A stretch of DNA of 19,360 nt, from NCBI GenBank assembly GCA_009699665.1, contig WLNS01000011.1, positions 1 through 19,360 on the forward strand, read 5' to 3'. The DNA is from Actinomycetota bacterium. Its GTDB lineage: Bacteria > Actinomycetota > Actinomycetes > Actinomycetales > Microbacteriaceae. The notes under the pieces are model-generated. The model was not told the origin of the DNA, searched no databases, and worked only from the letters and a program-made list of their open reading frames with translations. The translations under genes were made by a program, and so were the position numbers. Within the stretch, counting starts at the first letter, position 1; the number at the start of each line of letters is the position of its first letter. Shown one piece after another: positions 1 through 7,025 of the stretch.

Positions 1-643
1 CGAAACGATAGAGCTGCGGGGGCCGGTGACGCGTTCCCGCGAGTCGCTCACCGGTGGGCACCACCTGACCGGTCGCCTCCACCATCCTGCGAAAGTTTCC
101 CGGATCCAGTCGTCGTTGCAACACGGCCTCGTAGACCCGGCGAAGCCGAGCAAGGGTAAAGGTCGGTTCAAGAAATCCGTGCGCGAGCCGGCTGTACTCC
201 AGTTTGTTGCGCAGTCGCCACAGGGCATATTCAACAATCAGCGTGTGGTCAAAGGCCAGCGGGGGAAGACTGTCGGCCGCAAACCACTGCACGTTTTCAT
301 CATCGAACGTGGTGGCCGACTCGTCACCGCCCACGAGCGCCCAGTACACGATTGAGACAACGCGATTGTCGGGGGAACGGTCAGGCTGCCCGAAGGCATA
401 GAGCTGCTCGAGGTAGCGCGGCTCAAGGCCCGTGGTGTCTCGAAGATTGCGACCGGCGGCCTGCGTGAGATCTTCGTCGGCGCCGAGGGGGCCGCCGGGC
501 AGCGCCCATGCTCCTTCGTGCGGTGAACGAATGCGGCGCACGAGCGGCAACGATAAGACCATGGTGTCGTCCGGCTCACGGCGCAACGCGAAAATGACGG
601 TTGACACCGCAAGCGACAGAGAGCGTGCGAAGTGTTCTGACAT
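1..643 (-). CDS. nrtR: NrtR-type Nudix/winged-helix transcriptional regulator (partial at left edge)
   Basis: The product is probably an ADP-ribose-sensing repressor of NAD metabolism. The visible 214 residues start at ATG (complement of 641-643) behind a good ribosome site, GAGGAG, 7-9 bases upstream. Residues about 10-135 form a Nudix fold. The Nudix box around residues 50-73 keeps its glycine, first Glu and Arg, but the catalytic REUxEE part reads RNLRDT, so metal-dependent hydrolysis is unlikely. Loss of this site is a known trait of NrtR proteins, which bind ADP-ribose instead of cleaving it. Residues about 140-214 match the NrtR C-terminal winged helix: YALWRLRNKLEYS, then FLEPTFTL, LRRVYEAVLQ, NFRRM, and a closing RPPQLYRF. 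The last few residues lie outside the window. NAD genes such as nadABC are often adjacent in actinobacteria and could lie to the left; none is visible here. A generic Nudix hydrolase is the less likely alternative. Confidence 0.85.
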   Translation of the reverse strand, partial: MSEHFARSLSLAVSTVIFALRREPDDTMVLSLPLVRRIRSPHEGAWALPGGPLGADEDLTQAAGRNLRDTTGLEPRYLEQLYAFGQPDRSPDNRVVSIVYWALVGGDESATTFDDENVQWFAADSLPPLAFDHTLIVEYALWRLRNKLEYSRLAHGFLEPTFTLARLRRVYEAVLQRRLDPGNFRRMVEATGQVVPTGERLAGTRHRPPQLYRF

Positions 644-726
644 GCCGCTTCTCCTCACTGCTGGTTGGCTCAGTATTTGTCTCGCGACTTTCGCCGGCTG
701 GCCGGTTCTCATCGCGCTTTTACGCA

Positions 727-749
727 CTTAGAGTATATATGACTCTAAG
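727..749. promoter_or_regulatory. Perfect inverted repeat, candidate operator in the divergent nrtR/potD gap
   Basis: Arms CTTAGAGT (727-734) and ACTCTAAG (742-749) are perfectly complementary and separated by an AT-rich 7-base spacer. Read on the minus strand, the repeat contains TATACT (complement of 732-737), a good -10 hexamer for the regulator gene. Bound protein would therefore block that promoter. Length and symmetry suit a dimeric winged-helix repressor, and NrtR proteins commonly bind palindromes of about 20 bp. That the adjacent NrtR-like protein is the binder is inference. The polyamine operon starts 129 bases to the right and could also be affected. Confidence 0.5.
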
Positions 750-877
750 CACATCACCATTCGTGATCGCAGAGTCGGCGTGCACTCGAATCAAATAAAG
801 CAGACGGCTGTCTCATAATCTGTGTAGATTTTCACTAACCCGTTTCGCCCGTTGATATTTTCTGCAAGGAAGCCGTG

Positions 878-2095
878 ATGTCACAAAAGCCTGAGCCACA
901 AGACCCCCGAATCGCCAGCCTCGTCGCCAAAGCGCGGGCCAGCCAACTCACCCGCCGCACGTTCGTTGCCGGCGCGGGCAGCGCCTCGCTGCTCGCCTTC
1001 TTGGCGGCGTGCACGCCCGGCGGTGGCAGCAAAACACTGACCCCGGCAGCCGACGTTTCGGCGACAGAGAAGACGCTGTCGTGGGCCAACTGGCCCTACT
1101 ACATCGACCAAGACGAGGCGGGCGCCTACCCGACCATCGACATGTTTGAGAAGCAGACCGGAATTGCGGTGACCTACGAAGAGGCCATCCCGACGAACGA
1201 AGAGTTTTACGCCAAGGTCAAAGACAGCCTGCTGCTGGGTCAAGACATCGGTTACGACCTTGTCACGCTCACGGATTATTTTGCGGCCCGCATGGTGTCC
1301 CAGGGCCTGATGCAACCCATTGGTCTCGCCGACATGCCCAACGCTCAGGCAAACCTGAACCCGGGACTGCTTGACGCCACCTACGACCCGGGCCGACAGT
1401 TCTCGCTTCCCTGGCAGTCGGGCATGACCGGACTGGGCTGGAGCACGAAGGCATTCCCCAACGGACTCTCGTCGCTCGACGAGCTCTGGGACCCTGCGCT
1501 CAAGGGAAAGATTGCCGTGATCGACCAGTGGACCGACACCATGGCGTTGATCCTGCAGAGCCAGGGCGTCAACATTGATGGCGAGTGGGGCGACGCTGAG
1601 TACGGTGCCGGTATCGAGGTGCTCAAAAAGCAGGTAAGCGACGGCCAGATTCGCGCGTTCACCGGCAACGACTACACCGAGCTTTTCAAGAGCGGCGACA
1701 TCGTTGCGGCCATCGCTTGGTCGGGAGACATCTTTATTATGAACACCGAAGCCGGCGCGGACGATTATGGCTTCGCCATCCCCGATAAGGGCGGCTTTCT
1801 CTTCAGCGATAACTTTATGATGCCCATGGGTTCTCGACACAAGTCAAATGCTCAAGATTTGATGGATTACTACTATGAGCCCGAGGTTGCCGCGCAGGTT
1901 GCCGCCTACGTGAACTACGTCACGCCCGTGGCCGGTGCACAGGAGGCCATGCAGGCGATTGACCCGGCACTTGCCGAGAACAAACTGATCTTTCCTGATG
2001 CCGCCACCCTGGATCGCGCGCGGGTGTTCCGCCAGATTTCGCTGCAGGAAGACAAGAGTTTCTCGACTCAGTTCGAAAAAGCCAAGGTCGGATAG
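878..2095 (+). CDS. potD: Polyamine-type ABC transporter substrate-binding lipoprotein (Tat-exported)
   Basis: Extracytoplasmic binding protein of a spermidine/putrescine-type importer, 405 residues. I chose ATG 878 because AAGGAAG (866-872) then lies 5 bases upstream; GTG 875, directly before it in frame, is the alternative. The N-terminus has a twin-arginine signal (RR at residues 26-27, LTRRTFVAG), a short hydrophobic stretch, and a lipobox LAAC ending at Cys45. It is therefore predicted to be folded in the cytoplasm, exported by Tat and lipid-anchored. The mature part has the SBP_bac_8/PotD-like pattern (LSWANWPYYID, YDLVTLTDY, LPWQSGMTGLGW, AAIAWSGD). It ends in TAG, whose last base is the first base of the ATPase start codon, so the two are translationally coupled. 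Exact substrate (spermidine, putrescine or a related cation) cannot be read from the sequence. Confidence 0.88.
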   Translation: MSQKPEPQDPRIASLVAKARASQLTRRTFVAGAGSASLLAFLAACTPGGGSKTLTPAADVSATEKTLSWANWPYYIDQDEAGAYPTIDMFEKQTGIAVTYEEAIPTNEEFYAKVKDSLLLGQDIGYDLVTLTDYFAARMVSQGLMQPIGLADMPNAQANLNPGLLDATYDPGRQFSLPWQSGMTGLGWSTKAFPNGLSSLDELWDPALKGKIAVIDQWTDTMALILQSQGVNIDGEWGDAEYGAGIEVLKKQVSDGQIRAFTGNDYTELFKSGDIVAAIAWSGDIFIMNTEAGADDYGFAIPDKGGFLFSDNFMMPMGSRHKSNAQDLMDYYYEPEVAAQVAAYVNYVTPVAGAQEAMQAIDPALAENKLIFPDAATLDRARVFRQISLQEDKSFSTQFEKAKVG

Positions 2096-3246
2096 TGGCG
2101 CAGGCCTCGTTCGCCGACCAGGGAGCAGACCTCGAACTTTCCGGAATCCGCAAGGAATTTCCTGGCTTTTTGGCGATTGAAGACTTAGATCTCGTCGTTC
2201 CGGCCGGGTCGTTCTTTGCGCTGCTGGGGCCGAGTGGCTGCGGCAAGACGACGACGCTCAGGATTGTTGCGGGGCTCGAGCCGCCTACCAGGGGCCGCGT
2301 ACTCATTGGTGGCAACGACGTGACACACCTCAAGGCCTATCGTCGTCCGGTCAACACCGTCTTTCAAAGTTATGCGCTCTTCCCGCACCTCTCCGTGCTG
2401 CAGAACGTTGCCTTTGGGCTGAAGCGCCGACACATCTCGGGGGCCGACAGCGACGCGCACGAAGCGCTGCGGCTGGTCGAACTCGATCACGTGGCCGACC
2501 GCAAACCACAGCAGTTATCGGGCGGTCAGCAGCAGCGGGTGGCGCTGGCGCGCGCGATTGTCAATCGACCGTCACTTCTGCTTCTCGACGAACCTCTGGG
2601 TGCGCTCGATCTCAAACTTCGTCGCCAAATGCAGCTCGAGCTCAAGAAGATTCAGTCGCAGGTGGGCCTCACCTTTGTGCACGTCACGCACGATCAAGAA
2701 GAGGCCATGACCATGGCCGACACAGTCGCGGTCATGAATCACGGTCGGATCGAGCAATTGGGGGCACCGGCCGACCTCTATGAGTTACCGAAAACGGCCT
2801 TTGTGGCCGACTTCTTAGGGCAATCAAATCTGTTTCGCGGAACAGTATCTTCTGCGTCAGCCCGCTCTGTTGTGGTCGACGTCGCGGGTCAGTCGTTGAC
2901 GGTGCCGGCCAACCGATCCGTTCGTGACCACGGCGATCTCACCATAGGCGTCCGCCCAGAAAAATCCCAGATGCATGCTGGCAGCGCACAGCATCCGGCT
3001 GACCACAACGTTATCGAGGGTGGCCGTGTGGCAGAAGTGTCGTACTCCGGCGTGAGCACGCAGTACACGGTGCAGTTTCCGAGCTTGGGCCGAGTGGTGG
3101 TCTTCCAGCAGAACGCAGACTCGGGGGGTCCGGTCGCCGCGGGTACCCAGGTGAGCGTGAGTTGGCCGATCGAGTCCACTTTTGGTTTGCACGATCACCG
3201 AACGATTGACGTGACAGCAGCAGCGAACGACGCTCAGGAGGGCTAG
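2095..3246 (+). CDS. potA: Polyamine-type ABC transporter ATP-binding protein
   Basis: Cytoplasmic ATPase that powers the polyamine importer, 383 residues. All ATPase motifs are present: Walker A GPSGCGKTT (45-53), Q-loop Gln91, signature LSGGQQQR (141-148), Walker B LLLLDEP (161-167) and the H-loop His199. The part after about residue 240 is a TOBE-type regulatory domain typical of PotA/CysA-like ATPases (GVRPEK near residue 280). It starts at GTG 2095, overlapping the potD stop by one base, with AAGGT (2084-2088) as ribosome site. Its last codons contain the AGGAGGG (3236-3242) used by the next gene. The nearest alternatives, iron or thiosulfate importers, are disfavoured by the PotD-like binding protein and PotB/PotC-like permeases of the same operon. 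Confidence 0.92.
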   Translation: MAQASFADQGADLELSGIRKEFPGFLAIEDLDLVVPAGSFFALLGPSGCGKTTTLRIVAGLEPPTRGRVLIGGNDVTHLKAYRRPVNTVFQSYALFPHLSVLQNVAFGLKRRHISGADSDAHEALRLVELDHVADRKPQQLSGGQQQRVALARAIVNRPSLLLLDEPLGALDLKLRRQMQLELKKIQSQVGLTFVHVTHDQEEAMTMADTVAVMNHGRIEQLGAPADLYELPKTAFVADFLGQSNLFRGTVSSASARSVVVDVAGQSLTVPANRSVRDHGDLTIGVRPEKSQMHAGSAQHPADHNVIEGGRVAEVSYSGVSTQYTVQFPSLGRVVVFQQNADSGGPVAAGTQVSVSWPIESTFGLHDHRTIDVTAAANDAQEG

Positions 3247-3248
3247 CC

Positions 3249-4166
3249 ATGGCACTCGCAGGCTTCGCCAACACGTCGTCGCGCCGCACGTCAGCACCGA
3301 TGCGCCGCAGTCGCGTGGCCATCTTGCTCCTGCTGCCCGGACTGGCCTACCTGGGATTGTTCTTCTTAGCTCCCCTGGTGTCACTCGTCATCACGTCATT
3401 TGAGGCGCCCAATCCGGAATCGTTCGATATTGGTTCCTACGTCTACTCGTTCCAGTGGCAGAACTACGTGGCCGGGGTCGCAGAGTATTGGCCCATCTTT
3501 CTGCGGTCCTTCGTGTTCGCCATCATCGCTACCGTGGCGGCGCTGATTATTGGCTATCCCATCGCCTACTTCATTGGCGTTTTCCTGCGCGGCAGGGCAT
3601 CACTTCAGGCATTCACGCTGATTCTGGTGGTGGCACCGTTCTTCATCAGTTTCCTGCTGCGCACCCTGGCGTGGAAGCAAATCCTGGGCGATGACGGTTG
3701 GCTTGTCACGACACTCAAATCATTGTCGATCATGCCGGCAGATGGCCACATTACGGGCACGGCCTTTTCTGTCATCTTTGGCTTGACCTACAACTTCATT
3801 CCCTTCATGGTGTTGCCCATCTACGCCAGTCTGGAGCGCCTCGACCTGCGCTATCTCGAGGCGAGCAGTGACCTTTACGCTCGACCAACAACCACGTTCC
3901 TCAAGGTGACGCTGCCGCTGTCGATGCCGGGTGTGGTGTCGGGCACGCTGCTCACCTTTATTCCCGCATCGGGTGACTACATCAACGCATCCGATGACTT
4001 CCTGGGTGGACCGAGTACTCAAATGGTGGGTAACCAAATCCAGGCAAACTTCTTGAAGCTGCTGGACTACCCCATGGCCGCAGTGCTGTCTGTAGTACTC
4101 ATGGTCATCATCATGGGTGTCGTGACGTTCTACGTCAGACGTAGTGGGACGGAGGACCTGGTCTAA
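3249..4166 (+). CDS. potB: Polyamine-type ABC transporter permease, PotB family
   Basis: One of two membrane subunits of the importer, 305 residues, close to the usual PotB length. It has a basic N-terminus (about residues 1-20), then six predicted transmembrane segments: near 24-46, 75-100, 110-136, 165-190, 225-250 and 270-295. The coupling (EAA) loop that docks on the ATPase lies around YLEASSDLY followed by LPLSMPGVVSG (residues about 200-230). The loop FIPASGDYI downstream is typical of PotB proteins. The ATG at 3249 has an excellent ribosome site, AGGAGGG, 6 bases upstream. The stop TAA shares one base with the ATG of the next gene, indicating one operon and coupled synthesis of the permease pair. 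Confidence 0.9.
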   Translation: MALAGFANTSSRRTSAPMRRSRVAILLLLPGLAYLGLFFLAPLVSLVITSFEAPNPESFDIGSYVYSFQWQNYVAGVAEYWPIFLRSFVFAIIATVAALIIGYPIAYFIGVFLRGRASLQAFTLILVVAPFFISFLLRTLAWKQILGDDGWLVTTLKSLSIMPADGHITGTAFSVIFGLTYNFIPFMVLPIYASLERLDLRYLEASSDLYARPTTTFLKVTLPLSMPGVVSGTLLTFIPASGDYINASDDFLGGPSTQMVGNQIQANFLKLLDYPMAAVLSVVLMVIIMGVVTFYVRRSGTEDLV

Positions 4167-4960
4167 TGCGGTTTTCCCTCGGTAAGTGGCTTCTTCCGCT
4201 CTACACGGCGCTGGCCCTCATCCTGCTTCTTATTCCCATCGCGTACACTTTCATCTTTTCGTTCAATGACTACTTCAAGACAAATATTGGTTGGCAGGGT
4301 TTCACCTTTCATAACTGGACCAATGTGTGTGATGCCCAGGGCCTGTGTTCTGCCTTCGGGAACAGTCTGATTATTGGTGTTACGTCCACCCTGGCCGCCA
4401 CGGCCCTGGGAACCGCACTGGCTCTGGCCTTGGCGCGTTATAAATTTCGAGGACGCGGCATTGTCAGCCTGCTCATCTTCATACCCATGGCAACGCCCGA
4501 AGTCGTTCTGGGCGCCGGCCTCGCCGCCCAATTTTTCACTCTCAACGTCGAAAAAGGCATGGGCACCGTCATCCTCGCGCACACGCTCTTCTGCCTCAGT
4601 TTCGTGGTGGTCACGGTGAAGGCGCGCGTGTCGAGTTTGGATCCTGCTCTCGAAGAGGCCGGTCGTGACCTCTATGCGTCGCCGGCTCAGGTGTTCTGGC
4701 GTATTACTTTTCCCTTGTTGATTCCGGGAATTCTTTCGGCAGCCCTGTTGTCATTTGCGCTGAGCTTTGACGATTTCATCATCACGTATTTCAACTCGGG
4801 TAGCATGCAGACGTTCCCGACATTCATCTACATCTCGGCAAGCCGCGGCGTTCCGGCCGAAGCTAACGTTATTGCCTCGACCGTCTTCATTCTGACGTTG
4901 GCGGTCGTCGTCACCTCGCAGGTCATCACGCGAGCACGCGCCAAAGCCCTGAAGAACTGA
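4166..4960 (+). CDS. potC: Polyamine-type ABC transporter permease, PotC family
   Basis: Second membrane subunit of the importer, 264 residues, standard PotC size. Predicted helices lie near residues 9-31, 65-92, 98-120, 128-150, 180-202 and 230-252. The EAA coupling motif reads LEEAGRDLYASP followed by FPLLIPGILS (about residues 158-190). FDDFIITYFNSG is a typical PotC loop. It starts at ATG 4166, overlapping the potB stop, with GGAGG (4151-4155) upstream at a slightly long spacing of 10 bases. It is the last gene of potDABC. The following 173 bases lack a convincing T-tailed terminator, so partial read-through into the APC permease is possible. Confidence 0.9.
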   Translation: MRFSLGKWLLPLYTALALILLLIPIAYTFIFSFNDYFKTNIGWQGFTFHNWTNVCDAQGLCSAFGNSLIIGVTSTLAATALGTALALALARYKFRGRGIVSLLIFIPMATPEVVLGAGLAAQFFTLNVEKGMGTVILAHTLFCLSFVVVTVKARVSSLDPALEEAGRDLYASPAQVFWRITFPLLIPGILSAALLSFALSFDDFIITYFNSGSMQTFPTFIYISASRGVPAEANVIASTVFILTLAVVVTSQVITRARAKALKN

Positions 4961-5077
4961 GTGGTTTGCGCGCGTGCCTCACGCCGATGGATGCGCGAAT
5001 CGTTTTTGTGAGTGACAAACGGCTGAGAACGCGCTTTAGTAGTCATTGAGCAACATTGCGCGAGTCATAAGTGTCGA

Positions 5078-5111
5078 TGTCTGCTAAACCTCGATGAGGT
5101 CAGTGCAGACA
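5078..5111 (+). promoter_or_regulatory. Foldable leader hairpin before the APC permease gene
   Basis: TGTCTGC (5078-5084) pairs perfectly with GCAGACA (5105-5111). Nested inside, ACCTC (5088-5092) pairs with GAGGT (5096-5100) around a 3-base GAT loop. The two stems are separated by a small asymmetric internal loop. The structure ends 22 bases before the ATG at 5134 and just before the ribosome site GAGAGAAG (5117-5124). No T-run follows, so it is not a classical terminator. It could be a translational control element, a transcript-stabilising leader or a DNA-level operator. I do not recognise it as a known riboswitch. Confidence 0.4.
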
Positions 5112-5133
5112 CTCCAGAGAGAAGTTAAGACAT

Positions 5134-6696
5134 ATGTCCACCACATCACCCTCAACCAACCTTGCCGGCGAAAAGGGGCTCAAAAAGAATGCCGTTGGCC
5201 TTCTGGGCAGCGTCGTCATCGGCATGGCTTCGACAGCCCCGGCCTATAGTCTCGCCGCGGCCCTCGGCTTTATCGTTTTGGGCGGTGAAGCGCTCGTTGG
5301 TTTTCAAGCGCCCGGCATCATCCTGCTCGCCTTCATTCCGATGCTCTTTATTTCGTTTGCCTATAAGGAGCTGAACCGGGTTGAGCCCGACTCGGGAACG
5401 ACGTTCACGTGGGCCGCTCGCGCCTTCGGCACCCGCACCGGCTGGATGGGTGGCTGGGCTATCATCGCAGCCGACATCATCGTTATGGCGAACCTCGCTC
5501 AGATTGCTGGCTCGTACTCGTTTACCTTCGTCGGTGAAATTTTTGGTAATTACGACATCTCTCTGCTGTCGGGTGACGTGCTCTGGTCGACGGTCGCGGG
5601 TCTGATCTGGATCTTCTTGATGACGTGGATCTGTTACCGCGGTATTGAGATATCGGCGCGCATGCAGTACTGGTTGCTCGGCATCGAGCTCGTCGTGCTG
5701 GTTGTTTTCGCCGCCGTGGCCCTCGCTCGTGTTTATTCCGGTAACGGCATCGACGGCTCATCGCTGCCTCAGCTCGATTGGTTCAACCCCTTCACGCTGC
5801 CGTTTAGCACGGCCATCGCACCGGCCGTGTTGACCGCCCTGTTTATTTACTGGGGTTGGGATACGGCTGTTGCCATCAATGAAGAGACCAAGGATTCCAG
5901 CAAGACGCCGGGTCGTGCCGCCGTCACCAGCACAGTTCTGTTGGTCGTGACATATCTGCTCGTCACCGTGGGCGCCGTGGCGTTCGCGGGCGTGGGGGAT
6001 GGGCCGACCGGTCTGGGTAACCCTGATAACGCGGGTGACGTTTTTGCGGCCCTTGGCCACAGTCTCTTTGGCGACACTTTTCTGGGCCACATCATGATCA
6101 TCTTGCTCGCCGCATCCGTCTTGACGTCGGCCGCCGCCTCAACGCAGACCACCATTCTGCCGACCGCGCGCACGGCCCTGTCGATGGCCGCCTTCAAGGC
6201 GTTCCCCACGAAGTTTGCCAAGATTCACTCGAAGCACCAGACCCCCTCGTGGGCAACGTGGGGCATGGGAATCGCCTCGGCGGTCTTCTACCTGCTGTTT
6301 ACGATGGTGAGCCCGAACTTGCTGCTCGCCCTCATCGGGTCGATCGGCTTGTTGATTGCGTTCTACTACGGACTCACCGGATTCGCATCGACCTGGTTCT
6401 TCCGAAAGACGCTGTTTAAGTCCGCACGAAACTTCTTTATGCGCGGACTCATGCCCTTACTCGGCGGACTCATTCTGTTTGCCGTGTTCATCTATGGCCT
6501 GGGCACCTTCCTCGACCCAGCGTGGCTTGTTGATGCTGACGGCAACAACGTCACCATCTTTGGTGTGGGTGCTGTCGGCATGGTGGGCATCGCATCGATT
6601 GTTCTTGGCCTCGTGCTCATGATCGTGTGGAACTTCATCAACCCCAAGTTTTTCAGGGGACACACGCTCGAGCGTCGGGCTCACGTGGCCGACTAA
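5134..6696 (+). CDS. APC-superfamily amino acid/polyamine permease
   Basis: Secondary transporter of the amino acid-polyamine-organocation superfamily, 520 residues, with about twelve predicted transmembrane helices. The first-helix signature SVVIGMASTAPAYSLAAALG (about residues 26-45) carries the Gly-rich unwound region that contacts substrate in APC proteins. A second typical feature is the conserved loop FAYKELNRVEPDSGTTFTW (about residues 75-93). FIYWGWDTAVAINEETKDS (about residues 237-255) corresponds to helix 6 and the following loop. ATG 5134 has GAGAGAAG as ribosome site. It lies between a polyamine ABC operon and the glycine cleavage operon, so an amino acid or polyamine substrate is plausible, but specificity cannot be assigned. 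It appears to be monocistronic, with a structured leader in front and a strong hairpin behind. Confidence 0.85.
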   Translation: MSTTSPSTNLAGEKGLKKNAVGLLGSVVIGMASTAPAYSLAAALGFIVLGGEALVGFQAPGIILLAFIPMLFISFAYKELNRVEPDSGTTFTWAARAFGTRTGWMGGWAIIAADIIVMANLAQIAGSYSFTFVGEIFGNYDISLLSGDVLWSTVAGLIWIFLMTWICYRGIEISARMQYWLLGIELVVLVVFAAVALARVYSGNGIDGSSLPQLDWFNPFTLPFSTAIAPAVLTALFIYWGWDTAVAINEETKDSSKTPGRAAVTSTVLLVVTYLLVTVGAVAFAGVGDGPTGLGNPDNAGDVFAALGHSLFGDTFLGHIMIILLAASVLTSAAASTQTTILPTARTALSMAAFKAFPTKFAKIHSKHQTPSWATWGMGIASAVFYLLFTMVSPNLLLALIGSIGLLIAFYYGLTGFASTWFFRKTLFKSARNFFMRGLMPLLGGLILFAVFIYGLGTFLDPAWLVDADGNNVTIFGVGAVGMVGIASIVLGLVLMIVWNFINPKFFRGHTLERRAHVAD

Positions 6697-6716
6697 CCTT
6701 CAACCACAGGTTGCAT

Positions 6717-6754
6717 CGAATTCGGGCTGTCACATCGGTGATAGCCCGAATTCG
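6717..6754 (+). terminator. Strong hairpin terminator after the APC permease
   Basis: CGAATTCGGGCT (6717-6728) pairs perfectly with AGCCCGAATTCG (6743-6754). A G-T wobble (6729/6742) and TCAC/GTGA (6730-6733/6738-6741) extend the helix around the tetraloop ATCG, giving about 17 pairs in all. There is no clear T-run after it, as is common for actinobacterial intrinsic or Rho-assisted terminators. It lies 20 bases after the permease stop codon and about 40 bases before the glycine riboswitch, so it insulates the gcv operon from upstream transcription. Confidence 0.75.
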
Positions 6755-6792
6755 TCGTTAGGCTGGAAAAACAATTCAATAAGACCCATAGA

Positions 6793-7007
6793 CCAGCGCG
6801 GGAGAGTCCGCTTGGCAGGCTGACACCTGGCAGAGCAGACACCGAAGGAGCAATCCTCCCCGACAATCTCTCAGGTGCAATAAACCGCGTTGGACTGGTC
6901 ACTCTGAAAAGAAGGCGCGCACGCAGTGCCTCACCCACGGTGTAAGCCGCAACTCCCCTGGTGGTGAGACGCGGTGAATCTCTCAGGTAGCGCAGACAGA
7001 GGGGGAG
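6793..7007 (+). ncRNA. Tandem glycine riboswitch (two aptamers) controlling gcvTHP
   Basis: The first aptamer spans about 6793-6893. Its closing stem is CCAGCGCG (6793-6800) with CGCGTTGG (6886-6893), and the core holds the hallmark GGGAGAGTCC, CCGAAGGAGCAA and ATCTCTCAGG. The second spans about 6900-7005 with GAAAAGAAGGC, GTAAGCCGCAACTCCCC and again ATCTCTCAGG; CTCTG (6902-6906) can close it by pairing with CAGAG (6997-7001). Two glycine aptamers joined by a short linker directly before gcvT is the classic arrangement, switching the glycine cleavage genes on when glycine is abundant. No intrinsic terminator fits between the second aptamer and gcvT, so control is probably translational or Rho-linked: the purine-rich AGAGGGGGAG (6998-7007) touches the closing stem. 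Confidence 0.95.
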
Positions 7008-7025
7008 TTCACGTAACGTCAAACG

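Noticed and set aside
238..612. A 124-codon minus-strand frame overlapping the NrtR-type gene.
   Set aside because: It is a frame-shifted reading of the same strand with Ser/Arg/Pro-rich nonsense, while the other frame gives a full Nudix plus winged-helix protein.
790..830. A possible potD promoter with CATAAT (814-819) or TAGATT (825-830) as -10.
   Set aside because: Neither has a recognisable -35 at 16-18 bases, so no promoter is annotated.
881..1840. A 319-codon minus-strand frame inside potD.
   Set aside because: It is the antisense shadow of a well-supported binding-protein gene and has a skewed Arg/Val/Gly composition. Similar long shadows occur opposite gcvP (9015-9854) and the peptide-binding gene (13080-14126).
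4961..5040. Possible terminator after potC from GCGTG/CACGC and CGTTT/AAACG pairings.
   Set aside because: The stems are only 5 bp with large or 3-base loops and only a short T-run, too weak to call. Termination here may be Rho-dependent or incomplete.
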